Assembly (NCBI GenBank): GCA_024305745.1
Contig: JAHRBS010000007.1
Location: 1,364,001-1,428,000 of the forward strand
Direction of reading: 5' to 3'
DNA length: 64,000 bases
DNA from: Polyporus tsugae
Taxonomy: Eukaryota > Basidiomycota > Agaricomycetes > Polyporales > Polyporaceae
Shown: positions 23,690-34,562 of the stretch, piece by piece
How positions within the stretch are numbered: the first letter of the stretch is position 1
How the letters are laid out: each line of letters starts with the position of its first letter
The notes under the pieces: model-generated
Database searches by the model: none
What the model saw: the letters and a program-made list of their open reading frames with translations, nothing else
Told to the model about the DNA's origin: nothing
Program-made: the position numbers and the translations under genes

Positions 23690-25863
23690 CCCCCCTCCCA
23701 AGGGTCATGCCTTCATGACTGAGTCTTCTTGTTGAGGGGACCAGGTGCCTCTGCATGTGTCAAATGGAATTTCTGCTCAAGTTGCGGCGCATTTGCAAGG
23801 TCCGCCGCATCTTCCCAACTGTCGTGTTCTGGGCCCCAACCCTTCCAATGTACAAGGTACTGCAGTTTCTTCTACCGCCCATACCGCCGTGAGTCCAATA
23901 TGGCCTCCACTTCATACTCCTCCTCCCCTTTGATCTCAATTGCAGCTGGTTCTGGTGGGTGTCATCCAGGGAGTGAGCTTTCTTTGTGGGGGAGCAACAG
24001 GGAAACATGAAACACTGGATGGATTGCGACGTCTTTGGGGAGCTTGAGTTTGTAGGCCAAGTTGCCCACCTTCCATTTGACTTGGTATGGTCCAGCGTAC
24101 CGGTCCACCAGCTTCCTTGACACACCTGGAACACGGAAGTTCCTTGTATTGAGCCACACCTTCTGACCCTCCTTGAACTTGGGAGCTTCACTGACATAGT
24201 GGTCGTAGTGCTCCTTCATCCGTTCTGCTGTAAGGACTAAGGCAGCTGTCGCATCCTCCCTTGCCTGTTGCAACTCCTCCCTCCATTCGTCTGCCGTAGG
24301 CACAGCTGTGGACAGCATTGAAATGTGGAACTGGGGTTCAAAGCTGTACATGAGGTAGAACAGCGAGTATCCTGTCGACAAATGTTTGTGCGAGTTGAAG
24401 GCAAACTCAGCAATGGGCAACCACTTGACCCAGTCATCGCGCCATTGAGAGCAGTACATGCGCAAGTACACTTCAATCTCCTGGTTCCACTGTTCCGATT
24501 GCCTGTCTGTCTGTGGGTGATACGCCGTAGACATCGCACTTTCAATGCCAAGACCCTTGAGGATCGCACAGAAGAGCTTGCTTGAGAACTGTGGTCCACG
24601 GTCAGAGATGATCTTGCGGGGGAGTCCGTGAAGTCAGAAGTACTCTTGAATGAAGTTGTCTGCGGCTCCACCAGCATCTATCTCTTCAGTAGAAGGGATG
24701 AGGTGGATCATCTTCTCATGTCAATCAACAATGAGTTGCAGTGCATTGAACCCATTGACGTTTGGTAGTCCAGTGATGAAGTCGCAGGTTACTACTTGGC
24801 TAGGGCTGTCTGGAATCTCATTGGGTTGCAGTGGACCATGTGGTTTGGCATGTGACATCTTTCCGTGCCGACAGATGTCACAGGTGTCTACATAGTTCTT
24901 GATGAACTTGCCCATCCTGGGCCACCAGTAGTTTCAAGTGACCAACTCCATTATCTTGGCCTGTCCTGGGTGTCCAGCGGGTGGAAGGTCGTGGTGGATG
25001 TGCACAATCTCAGCACACAGCGCGTTGTCCTTGGGGACATAAACTTGACCACAATAGAGGAGTAGACCTTGCTCTGTGTTCCAGTCCACCAAGTCGTTCT
25101 GCAGGCGTGCTGGTCTGAGGCTGTTGAGCTTACTAAGTGCCTCCACCACCTCCTGTTCATGATCTCCACATTTGCGGATGCATCTAAGTAGGGCTTTCTC
25201 TGGTACCGCTGAAAGATGTCCCCTCTTGGCAGCCAACACCCAGAACTGTTCAGGTTGCAGCAGTACACGACTGAGGTTGTCCTCGGTGTCACCATGCTGA
25301 TGGTCAGACCTTCGCGACAGAGTGTCAGCTCTACCATTGGATGTCCCAGGCTTGTGTGAGATGACAAAGTCGAACCGCGACAGATAGAGAGCCCATTGTG
25401 CTTGCCTTCGGGTGAGGTTTTGCACTGTGCGCCAGTACTCGAGGTTCTTGTGGTCCGACTGGATCTCGAACGCACTGGGGAGCCCTTCAAGGTAGTGGTG
25501 CCATGCTTGCAAAGCACGAATGATGGCAAGCATCTCCTTGTCGTAGATCTTGTAGTTGCATTCTGCATCGCTCTTCGACTCAGAGTGAAAAGCTACTGGG
25601 TGCCACTTGTTATCCTCCCCCTTCTAAGACAGAACTGCACCGGTTGCAAAGCCCGAGGCTTTGCCTTCCATGTGTGTGTCACGGTCGGGGTCGTACATCC
25701 TCAGGACCAGACTCTCAATGAAGCAGTGTTTGCGCTTGTCAAAAGCAGCCTGCTCCTCCTCTCCCCATTGCCATTCCGCTTTGCCTGTGAGGCGGTCCAG
25801 GGGTTTGCAGATAGTTCTTGATAAAGTGTTGGTAGAAGTTTGCAAACCCATGGAACTTCTGCA
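23690..25863 (-). pseudogene. Gypsy-0 pol remnant (reverse transcriptase end, RNase H, integrase, chromodomain trace)
   Basis: Reading the minus strand from 25,863 down: a reverse transcriptase/RNase H junction (KFHGFANFYQHFIKN, CKPLDRLTGKAEWQW), RNase H (QSDHKNLEYWRTVQNLT), and the integrase zinc region (GHPGQAK, TCDICRHGK). Then come the integrase core ([20 protein letters not shown]) and a GPYQVKWKVGNLAYKLKL block leading into a frame-shifted chromodomain trace. Several frameshifts and stops break the frame, for example near 25,620, 24,935 and 24,720. It retains sense codons (such as EQFWVL and QAREDA) at places where the Gypsy-1 copies have stops, which helps to read those mutations. Confidence 0.88.
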
Positions 25864-25897
25864 TGTCATGAACGTTCCATTTGGCGCCTGCTACCAG
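25864..25897 (+). repeat. Gypsy-1 5' LTR, first 34 bases
   Basis: It begins TGTCATGAACG and ends at the ACCAG target site (25893-25897) of Copia-2. It matches the end of the inverted LTR at 41,718-41,751. Confidence 0.93.
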
Positions 25898-26225
25898 TGT
25901 TGAACCCGGGGGCAAAGCCCACACCGGGCAGCAACTCTAGTGGAAGCTCCGCATACTCACCTGGAGGGGTTGTTGAGGCTTGTTAAGTGATGATGGTGGT
26001 AGGGTGTAAAGAACTGTCTGTATTGGGGGCTCTGGGGAGCCCGTATATATACTACTAGATTACATAAGAACTGTACAGTAGCATACACGGTGCACAGTCG
26101 AGCTGTGCGTGATTATCATAGACGAGGCTATGAGTAATCTGGCATATGTGACAACTGGCGCTATGGCGGTGTCACAGCCTAGCGGCTATGTTGGCTGCCA
26201 GCGCTTGGCAGTGCCGCGCTCAACA
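25898..26225 (-). repeat. Copia-2 3' LTR
   Basis: 328-base LTR, left-hand copy; pairs with 31,939-32,266. The TSD ACCAG precedes it. Confidence 0.94.
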
Positions 26226-26235
26226 CTCCCCCTCG

Positions 26236-29200
26236 CTAAGTACTCGGCATGGGTACGAAAGCGGATTTGGCGCTATAAGCTGGCCGTGGAAAGTGGAGCC
26301 TGAGTTGAGAGCGGAATTTAACGAATTTCGTCGCTCCCAAGTTCTTGGTGAATATATCGGCGGGATTGTCGTCACCTTCAATGTAGAATAGGTCGACGAT
26401 GCCCTTTTCATGTACCTCCCGAATGTAGTGATAGCGGATGTCGATGTGTTTAGACCTCGGTTCCGTTACTGGATTCGATGCAATGAAGATAGACCCTTGG
26501 TTATCTCCAGAAAGAGGTATATGATCGATATAGTAGCCGAGTTCTGCAAGTAGGTTGCGAACCCAGACTACTTGGCGACTACAATCACTCATCGCCATAT
26601 ACTCAGCCTCAGTTGAGGAATGAGCAATCGTTTTCTGTGCACGTGAAGTCCACGAGAAAACACCACCCGCTAGTTTCAGGAAGAATCCTGTCTGCGAGCG
26701 TCGAGTGTTGGGATCTGATGCCCAATCAGAGTCAGTACCGGCAACTAAGTCAGTCTGAGCTTTGCCTTTGTAAACCAGGGAGTAATCCTTGGTTCCAACC
26801 AGATAGCGGCAGATATAGAGTGCACGCTTGAGGTGCTCCTCAGATGGGTTGGATGCAAACTGGGACAATTTTGTCACAGCGAAGGCTAAGTCCGGCCTTG
26901 TTCCTAACATGATATACAGTAGGGAACCGATGACTGTCTGGAACCTAGAGCGAAGCTCTGGTGTGGATTGCTCTTTGTTGGGCTCAGGTTGGTAACCTGC
27001 TGGGAGCGGAGTAGTAGCTGGTCGCGCGTTAGTCATGCCGCAACGTTCCAGTACTTTCTCTAGGTAGGTGCATTGATCCAGGTGGATATCGTTGCCTTTG
27101 CGTGTAATACGCATGCGTAAGAACTCTTTGGCATCGCCAAGGTCTCGACACTCCCACTTTCTCATGAAGCGAGCTTTCAGTTCAGCTACGAGCTTCCTAT
27201 TTCGCCCACAAAAGAGTGCATCGTCAACGTAGACGATAACAACTACAAGTGCTCCATCAGAGCGTTTGTAGATGTATATGCCTGCATCATTGCTGAGCCG
27301 TTTAAAGCCCATCAATGTCATGGACTCAGACAAGGTGCGCCACCACGCTAAACCTGCCTGCTTAAGCCCATATAGAGCACGTTTGAGTCTGAGGACTTTG
27401 TGCTCTGTGCCGGGTGTGCGAAACCCTTCTGGCTGCTCCATATATATCTCTTCGTCCAGCTTGCCATATAGGTAGGCACTGCGTACATCGAGGCCTGAGA
27501 TATGCCAGTCCTCGAGCGTTGCTAATGCTGTGATGAGACGCACTGTCTCGAATCGTACAACTGGGGAGAATATTTTGTCGAAGTCTTCGCCTTCGACCTG
27601 GGAGAAGCCTTTCGCAACAAGCCTGGCTTTCTTTCGTCCGTCAGTTTTGACGTCGAATACCCAGCGGTTCTTGACGACCTTTCGCCCTTTGGGCCGGTCA
27701 ACCAAGTCATACACATCGCGCCTGCGAAGAGCCTCTAATTCTTCGCGGCAAGCGTTGAACCACTCCTTTTGCTCATCCTTTGGTAGGACAGCGATATCAC
27801 GGAAGGTCCATTCGCGCACATTAAGTGGCGAGGCCTTCTCCCCCTCATCGTCTGGTGGGATAGCCTTAGAAATAAGGTATTGGATGAGATATGCTCCCCC
27901 TTCCCGGCATAGTTCTGCCACATCAGTTCCGTCTGGATCACGCAGGGCATCTTCGACTTCCTCTGAGGACGCGTCTTCATCATCATCATCTTCGTATTCA
28001 GATGATTCGTCCTCATCATCAGTTTCTTCCTCAGAACTTTCGTTCGAGTGTGCCTCTGAGCTTTGCTCACTAGGAGCGCCTGAGTGAGGTGGAGGGACTG
28101 GCTCTGCAGGTATAGGTTCCGGTATGGGACCAGAGTCATCCTCTTCCTCAGTGTCACTGCTACTAGGTGAGATCATGGGAGTAGGCTCCCGTGGCGTGGT
28201 CCATTTCGAAGGTGGACGGAGTACGGGTTCATCGCGTGATCGCGGAAGTGATCGAGAAGAGCTAGGCCCGGGAAGCCTCTCATCTCTGGATGGTGGCGCG
28301 GTACGAGAGCGACTCGTTTCTCCACGAACTTCAACCATTTTCTTCCACGATTCCCGTTTCTCTATGTCCTTGAAAATGTCTGTAGGGTGTCGTGATTCAC
28401 CATAGACATTCCCTTCGCGAACTGGTACTTTCCGTTCTCTCCCAGATCGTCGCGGAGAACTCGCGCCAGATCTTTCAACCGGAGGAGATTGCGGCAACAC
28501 AGGGCTATGTACACTTTGCGGTGTCTGTCTGCGTGAAGTACGCTGTACAGGTAGTTCAGCCGGTGGTGCAGGAGGTGCGACGTCTCGCGCCTTGCCCTTG
28601 TCCTTTTTAGAAGGAAGGTTTTTGGGAGGACAATGTGGCTCCTCATCGTCATCAGGGAGATTCTTAGGAGCGGGGACTTGGTCCGCAGATTCCTGTGATT
28701 CCTCTTCATTGGGCGCAATCTGCTGCCTCTGTCGCTTCTGCTCGTGCGGACACTTCGGAAACATATGTTCATCAAATAGCGCTTGAGCAGCTGTAAAGAT
28801 GACATTGTTTGGTAGGCGCATGAACTTATAATTGTGACCTCCATCGCCGATGCCAAGGTAAACCATCAACTCCGATTTGGGGGATAGTTTATTCTTCCGC
28901 ACTTCAGGTGGCAAGAAGACATAGGCTCCACATCCAAAGACGCGTAGGTGGCTAATGTCTGGCTTGGAGTCGTATAGAAGTTCATAGGGGGTTCGCCATT
29001 CCAGACGACGCATAGGCGTCCTGTTATAGACGTGTGTAGCATGATCAAAGGAGAATTCCCACCAAGACTGAGGTATGCAAGTGTCGTGTCGCATTGCCTC
29101 CCCTTTGTCCATGAGCGTACGAATTATGCGCTCGGCACGGCCATTCTGTTGATGAATGTGTGGTGCACTGGTTATAATCTCGATGCCTCTGTCCTTGAGC

Positions 29201-31620
29201 ATATTCGTGAAGGCTTTTGATTTCAATTCACCTCCAGCATCAGATTTCCATTTCTGCACCTTCGCGCCATATTGGTTTTCGACATATGTCAACCATTGTC
29301 ACGTAGATTGTAGGGCAGTGTCCTTGGTACGAAGTTTGACGGTCCACACGTGTGAAGTGTAGTCATCATAGTACAGTATAGCGTACTTGTGTTTGTGGTA
29401 CGAAGGGACAGGGAATTCTTTGAGGTCCGTGTGGACTAGCTCAAAAGGTTTCGACGCTCGTCTAAGATCGAGCGGATGGGATTGCGATGGCATTTTGCCT
29501 TCAGCACATCCTCGGCAAATCGAGTCCTCTTTGGGAATCTCAACATGCGGGCACTTGTCAGTGTGTTTCCGAGCATGTCTCAGCACATCGCGCGAAGGGT
29601 GTCCTAAGCGACGGTGTAGAGTATCATAGTCGACAGCTTCAAAGGCTGTGATCATGTTTCGCGCCAGTAAAGGCTGCGTGAAGATGACATAAATAGTGTC
29701 ACCAATGTTTCGTGGTTGAAACGTGACTACAAGCTCATTTGCTTGGTAGAAGGAGATACTAGCGGTTGATGCACGCGCTTTCATTCCTTCACGGAGTAAT
29801 GCTCCCATTGAAACAAGTTTGTTGGTAAGATTTGGGACCAAGGCGACATTCATCAGCCTTATGGTCTTTCCAGACTCTAAAGTTAGGAAGACAGTCCCTT
29901 CACCAGTCATGAACGTGACCCCATCTGCTGTGTATAGCAGTCGATGGACTTTGTAGTACCGGAAATCGGCGAAGTCACTCATGTTGAACGTAAAGTGCAT
30001 TGACGCTCCTGAGTCGAGCATCCACATGTTCGAGTCTTGCCGTTCAATCTGCTTATTCTTTCCCTTACAGCGCGCACACTTAGCATGTGAAGAGTGGTGA
30101 GGACATGTATTCTGCTCTATAGCTACAGATACATGCGGGCTGTTTACACGACAAGAGGGACTTGCGACATTATCAGCTGCCATTAAGGGCGCGAAGTCAG
30201 CATACAACTTGTTGTGGGGAGAAGAATAGACTGACCAGTACTGATCGAAGAAAAATTCAACTTCATCTTCAACCACGCCGAGCGACACGACGTCCTCGTC
30301 GTCCGTCAGCTCGTTCATCGGGTCGTCCAGAGGGGCGAGGCGCTCCTCTAGGGTGCGCTCTGACATGCGCTCCCTGAGGGTGCGCTTGCGCTTGGGCGCG
30401 CGGTCCTCCTCGCTGTCCGAGTCCTCGAACTGCGAACTGCTGCTCTCCTCGGTGCCACTGGGCAAGTCGTCGCCACCACTCATCGTCGGAGATCGGGTTG
30501 ATGAAGATGCAAGTGGGGTGGCCGCGGGCGAGGCCGCGCGGTTCTGTTCCTCCGGGGCGCGAGGGGCCTGTTGGAGTCGGACGAGGTCCTCGAGGATGCG
30601 GATGCGCTCGAACGTCGGCTGGATGCCAAGTTCCTCGGCGAGGGATATGGCAGACGTGAGCGAGGGGTACTTGTTGTCCCCTGTCTTTGCGCGGACGGGC
30701 TTGCGCATGAGAGCGCGCGGATCCTCCACTCCGCTGGGGCCCTGGGTGATCGTGGTTGGGACATCAGTGATGTGGGCAAAAGGCACCACGTCAACCATAT
30801 GGGCAAAGTGCGCATGTTGGTGCGCACCTGGCTGTCCACCACGACCACGTCCAGAGCGGCGGCCGCGAGAGCGTCCACCTTGTTGCTGCTGCCCATCAGG
30901 GCGCTGCTGCTGCTGCTGCTGCTGCTGCCGCTGAGGGCGCTGCTGCTGCTGCTGACGGAAGTTGGGGTCCGGCCCCTTGCGCTTGACAGCGCTGATCTTG
31001 TTGGCGTTGTTACGCGACTGGTGACGTCCTTGGCGCTGTTCCCAGTGCATGATCACGGCCTGGCGGACGCCGGCGAGCGTGATCTTCTTGATGGCAGGGC
31101 CAGCAGCGTCATCCTTGAGGCCAGAGATGTAGACCTGGATGATGGGATCCATGGACTGAGGGAGCTTGGAGACGAGCATCATCCCCTTGACGTGCTCTGA
31201 AACGTCGAACTTGTTGGTATCAAGGCGCTGGAAGTGCGCCTCGAGCTTGTCGAGGGCTGGGATAGGATTGGAGTCGCTGGGGACGGTGAGACTGATCGCG
31301 GCACGGAAGTCTTGATAGACGATGGGGATGCCCGGCTTCCCGTAGTTCGTCTTGAGGTGGTTCCAGATGTCCGCGGCAGTGGTCTTGCTAGCGATGGCAC
31401 TGATGATGCTTTGAGCGAGGCGAAGGCGGATGTTACCCATGGCCTTGCCGTTGAGTCCGTCCCATTCCGCTTGCTTGTCAGCGTCGGTGGCGGGGCGAGA
31501 CTCGTTGATGACCTTCCACTGTCCTTGTGCCAGGAGGTAGGACTCCATGGTCACGGCCCACTCGAGGTAGTTGGGGCCCGTGAGGACGCTGGTAACGGCG
31601 GTGTAGAGCGCGTTCGACAT
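26236..31620 (-). pseudogene. Copia-2 gag-pol polyprotein, one in-frame stop
   Basis: The ATG at 31,618-31,620 starts MSNALYTAVTSVLTGPNYLEW, a Copia gag. It is followed by a Gln-rich and Arg/Gly-rich stretch, a Cys/His cluster (CPHHSSHAKCARC), the protease DSGAS, the GAG-pre-integrase motif (HRRLGHPS ... CRGCAEGK) and the integrase core (SDAGGE, QQNGRAERI). After a long acidic linker come reverse transcriptase with intact YVDD (VIVYVDDALFCG) and RNase H (HSSTEAEYMA), ending DIFTKNLG. The frame of 1795 codons is continuous apart from TGA at 29,299-29,301 in the integrase, at a position reading ST-stop-QWLTYVEN. A TGG codon there would need only one transition. All catalytic motifs I can see are intact, so this copy is close to coding-competent. 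Confidence 0.92.
30904..30953 (-). repeat. CAG-type trinucleotide runs in Copia-2 gag (poly-Gln)
   Basis: CTG runs on the plus strand read as poly-glutamine in the gag, interrupted by Arg/Pro codons. It is a slippage-prone low-complexity segment within an otherwise intact frame. Confidence 0.85.
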
Positions 31621-31926
31621 CGTGCAAGAGGGGTTAAAGTCTGGAGGGAAGAAGACGTGTCAGTCAACATCCACAAAGACTTTTTAGGGCAGCGGTCATG
31701 GAAAAACGCGCTGGCATAGGTTCCCCCTCTATTTGGTGGAGGGCAGGCAGCGACCTCGAAGGCGCGCCACATCCAGCTCCACTGCTGTGGATGGCAGGCA
31801 GCGGATAATTGCGCCACATCCATCCAACAGGTCGTCTGCCATAACGGCGACGAAGGGATTCCAGGCGAGCTGGGAGCCTCACAGGTCGCAGCCAGCAATG
31901 AGCGGCGCAGTACCTGGGCATCACCA

Positions 31927-31938
31927 GGGCTCATAACC
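31927..31938 (-). other. Copia-2 primer-binding site (half-tRNA iMet type)
   Basis: Minus-strand GGTTATGAGCCC directly follows the 5' LTR, as in Copia-1. It is complementary to the initiator tRNA-Met anticodon arm. Its conservation between two otherwise different families supports the assignment. Confidence 0.82.
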
Positions 31939-32266
31939 TGTTGAACCCGGGGGCAAAGCCCACACCAGGCAGCAACTCTAGCGGAAGCTCCGCATACTCA
32001 CCTGGAGGGGTTGTTGAGGCTTGTTAAGTGATGATGGTGGTAGGGTGTAAAGAACTGTCTGTATTGGGGGCTCTGGGGAGCCCGTATATATACTACTAGA
32101 TTACATAAGAACTGTACAGTAGCATACACGGTGCACAGTCGAGCTGTGCGTGATTATCATAGACGAGGCTATGAGTAATCTGGCATGTGTGACAACTGGC
32201 GCTATGGCGGTGTCACAGCCTAGCGGCTATGTTGGCTGCCAGCGCTTGGCAGTGCCGCGCTCAACA
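31939..32266 (-). repeat. Copia-2 5' LTR
   Basis: 328-base LTR, right-hand copy, followed by the TSD ACCAG at 32,267-32,271, after which the Gypsy-1 5' LTR resumes. Confidence 0.94.
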
Positions 32267-32271
32267 ACCAG

Positions 32272-32683
32272 CACCTTAGTTTCCTTTTCTGGACAATCTA
32301 CTTCTCACGTCGTACTTATTGTTCTCTGTTGCATTGTATCTCATCCTTTGTTCCTTAGCACAATAGCTCCTTATTGTCTGTCGCCGCTATTGTTCAGTTT
32401 CCATTGTTCACCCGTGTCCATAGTTACCTATTGTCCCCGGGTTCTCATTGTCCTCTATACATATACAAGGACCTGTACTTTGCTGCCTGGAGACCTCAGT
32501 TTCGACCTCTTGTCTCCAGGTAAGCCTCGCTGTATTTTGCTTGTAGACACCTACTTACTCAATACATCTTGTCTCCAGCCCTGACTGTTGAGCCTTGCTC
32601 CGCTCTCGCTGCACAAGTGCTCGTTGATGCCCTTGCTCGTCTCGTAAGTCTCCCTGGTCCTTACTCGACAGCCGGTTGTCACA
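32272..32683 (+). repeat. Gypsy-1 5' LTR, remaining 412 bases
   Basis: Continues from the 34-base start at 25,864 and ends GGTTGTCACA. It reads identical to the reverse complement of the LTR at 41,306-41,717 over all of the sequence I compared. Confidence 0.93.
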
Positions 32684-33062
32684 TTAGGTCAAAACTACTT
32701 CACGAGCACCAGCATACCCACACTCTTTCCCTTTTCCCCTCGTAGAGTACGCACTCTTGACCCTCTGTGTTGGCCTAGCGTAGTGCGTGCTCTAGTCACA
32801 CCATCAGACGTTGTCTTGATTCAACTCGAGGCTTGCCACTTTCAGTGGTACAGTGCACGGAAAGCTCCTAACCCGAGACCCCGGCACTGACAGAAGTGGT
32901 CCGCCTCATGGTGTGGGAGGCTAGAGAAAGGCAGTGAAACAAAGCCAAGGCAGGACACCCTTGGACTCGTGTTCCTTGAGGTTCAGACACAGCAATAGGC
33001 CGAGGAGGCTGAGCAGACCGTGTTGGGTTGTGCACCAGCTGTCCATCATTCCTGGATAGGAA
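32684..33062 (+). other. Gypsy-1 leader after the 5' LTR
   Basis: Untranslated leader of about 380 bases starting TTAGGTCAAAAC. I could not match it to a known tRNA primer site. No gene is seen. Confidence 0.5.
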
Positions 33063-34445
33063 GTGAGACACTTCATCCTGGCTTGCAAAGAGTTTGCGCA
33101 TGCCTTTCATCCCTTTGAAGTTCAGGACAAGTACTGGGATAAGGACAAGAAATGGTGGTCTGTCTGTGTAACACAACCGTGTCCACACCGGAGTCGCACT
33201 TGGAGACCTATTCCTGAGGCAGTGAAAGGTCTCGCACCTCGACTCATCACTACCGAAGATCAACCAGCCCTTATCCTTGCACACATCGCCAGACCCCCTA
33301 CACCTGCCTTTCGTGACCCCGAACGTCTGCCTCTTCGCCAAGCGGCAGCAGTTGCAACTAGTAACCCTGCATCCCGTCCTGCGTCCCGCCCTACCTCACG
33401 TCCAACCTCTCAACCCCAAAGCCGCAAGCCAACCCCCACTGGGACTCCGTCTGCATCCCCTCATCTTGGAGGACTAACCCTCCAGACCACTGCCGAGCTT
33501 GTTAGACAACGGCTTGCATCCCACACCTCCAATTCCCCCATCGCTTTGACCTCAGCACTACCCAAGGTTGAAGCAGAACCCGAGCAAGAGGACTCGAACC
33601 CTGCAGTCGAGGAAGAACCCAAACGAGAAACCGTAATTCTCAACACCCTGACACCTCCATCCTCACCACCCTCATTGTCCTCTTCCTCTTCGCCCTCATT
33701 GCGAGCACTGTCGCCCGCTCCCACCATGGCCACACCCACCCCCTTTGATGTCTCCAAACTCCTCTCCCAAGTTGCCCCTCACGAGTACGATGGAAAGCTC
33801 ATGCAGGAAGGGCTCCACTTTGTAGCCAACACCCGCATCTACTACAATCTTCTTGAGGTGCAAGGTGTCGCGCACGAGATCCGCTGGATCACAATCCTCA
33901 ACAAGTTGACCGGTGGCGCTGCTGAGTGGGCCAGCCCATACATCGTCACGGTGGCCAGCGGCAATGTTGCGTGGTCGGACTTTGCAGCCTTTGAAGGGTC
34001 ATTCAAGGTGCACTTCTGTGCTGCAAACAACAAAGAAGCGGTGGTTGCAGAACTCGCCAAACTCTGCAAGGCTTTGCATCGGCTTGGCACCGTCAAGGAC
34101 TACACCAGCCAATTCAATGCCATCGCTGCTCGCACCAGGTTTGGTGACGCAGATAAATGCGAACAGTACTGCACGGCGCTCCCTTACAAGATCAATGATG
34201 CTTTCATGACTACAGCACACGACATCTCGGACCTCGCCAAGATCCAGAAAGTTGCGCTGCAGATGGACCAGCAACTTGCCGTGCGCGAGGAGGAACGGCT
34301 GAAGCAATTTGGATGGAAGAAGAAGGGCAAAAAGGCAGCCACCTCTGGTTTGGGCAAGAAGAAGTTCAACAGCGAGTGCTGGAGCTGTGGTGAGAAAGGA
34401 CATCCCACGTTCCGCTGCCCAAAGCCCAAGGTCGAGGGCCAATGA
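33063..34445 (+). CDS. Gypsy-1 gag (capsid/nucleocapsid)
   Basis: The open frame runs from about 33,063, but its first codon is GTG. The likeliest start is the ATG at 33,726 in an ACCATGG context (MATPTPFDVSKLLSQVAPH), giving a typical Gypsy capsid region with WITILNKLTGGAAEWASPY and a CCHC zinc knuckle (CWSCGEKGHPTFRC) near the end. A TGA at 34,443-34,445 stops the frame just after the knuckle. Beyond it the same frame continues for 38 codons to a TGA at 34,560-34,562 that forms part of the frameshift signal, so the first TGA is probably a later mutation. The upstream Pro/Ser-rich part may be leader or an N-terminal extension. An inverted copy is at 39,544-40,926. Confidence 0.85.
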   Translation: MRHFILACKEFAHAFHPFEVQDKYWDKDKKWWSVCVTQPCPHRSRTWRPIPEAVKGLAPRLITTEDQPALILAHIARPPTPAFRDPERLPLRQAAAVATSNPASRPASRPTSRPTSQPQSRKPTPTGTPSASPHLGGLTLQTTAELVRQRLASHTSNSPIALTSALPKVEAEPEQEDSNPAVEEEPKRETVILNTLTPPSSPPSLSSSSSPSLRALSPAPTMATPTPFDVSKLLSQVAPHEYDGKLMQEGLHFVANTRIYYNLLEVQGVAHEIRWITILNKLTGGAAEWASPYIVTVASGNVAWSDFAAFEGSFKVHFCAANNKEAVVAELAKLCKALHRLGTVKDYTSQFNAIAARTRFGDADKCEQYCTALPYKINDAFMTTAHDISDLAKIQKVALQMDQQLAVREEERLKQFGWKKKGKKAATSGLGKKKFNSECWSCGEKGHPTFRCPKPKVEGQ

Positions 34446-34552
34446 GCTGCCTCTTCTTCCTCATCCGGTACCGATGAGCTCACAACACTCAAGGCCCAGC
34501 TTAAGGCAATGGAGGAGAAGATCACCGCCCTTACAGTGGTTGATAAGAAAGA

Positions 34553-34562
34553 GGGTTTTTGA
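34553..34562 (+). promoter_or_regulatory. -1 ribosomal frameshift site at the Gypsy gag/pol junction
   Basis: The heptamer GGGTTTT lies in the gag frame as G GGT TTT, matching X XXY YYZ, and is followed directly by the gag stop TGA. A slip of one base back leads into the protease-pol frame (TTG ATT AGA ...), which is open for 386 codons. The same site is present in the inverted copies. This is strong sequence evidence for programmed -1 frameshifting in the ancestral element. Confidence 0.8.

Larger units (their letters stand above)
16856..25863 (-). mobile_element. Gypsy-0: degraded chromodomain Gypsy element, 3' part, carrying a nested Copia
   Basis: This is the 3' portion of an old minus-strand Ty3/Gypsy element. 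Its 3' LTR is split (16856..17029 and 23420..23686; about 441 bases once the nested Copia-1 and one TSD are removed), and its pol remnant covers 23,690-25,863. The polypurine tract sits right beside the LTR (minus-strand GGGAGGGGGG near 23,690). The LTR ends are TGTTA...AACA, related to the 446-base LTRs of the other Gypsy copies further right. The element is cut off at 25,863 inside the reverse transcriptase, where Gypsy-1 starts. No 5' half was found in the window. Confidence 0.85.
25898..32266 (-). mobile_element. Copia-2: nearly intact Ty1/Copia retrotransposon
   Basis: A 6.4-kb minus-strand element with two 328-base LTRs beginning TGTTGAACCC and ending GCTCAACA, and an exact 5-base target duplication ACCAG at 25893-25897 and 32267-32271. 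The polypurine tract is minus-strand GAGGGGGAG next to the 3' LTR, and the primer-binding site is at 31,927-31,938. By eye the LTRs differ at three positions (about 0.9%), so this is a young insertion. The gag-pol frame is broken by a single TGA. Confidence 0.95.

Noticed and set aside
32684..32710. A primer-binding site after the Gypsy-1 5' LTR
   Set aside because: TTAGGTCAAAACTAC did not match the 3' end of any tRNA I could recall with confidence.
33063..33725. GTG at 33,063 as the true gag start
   Set aside because: It is only the first permitted codon of an open frame; the ATG at 33,726 has a strong context and begins the recognisable capsid region.
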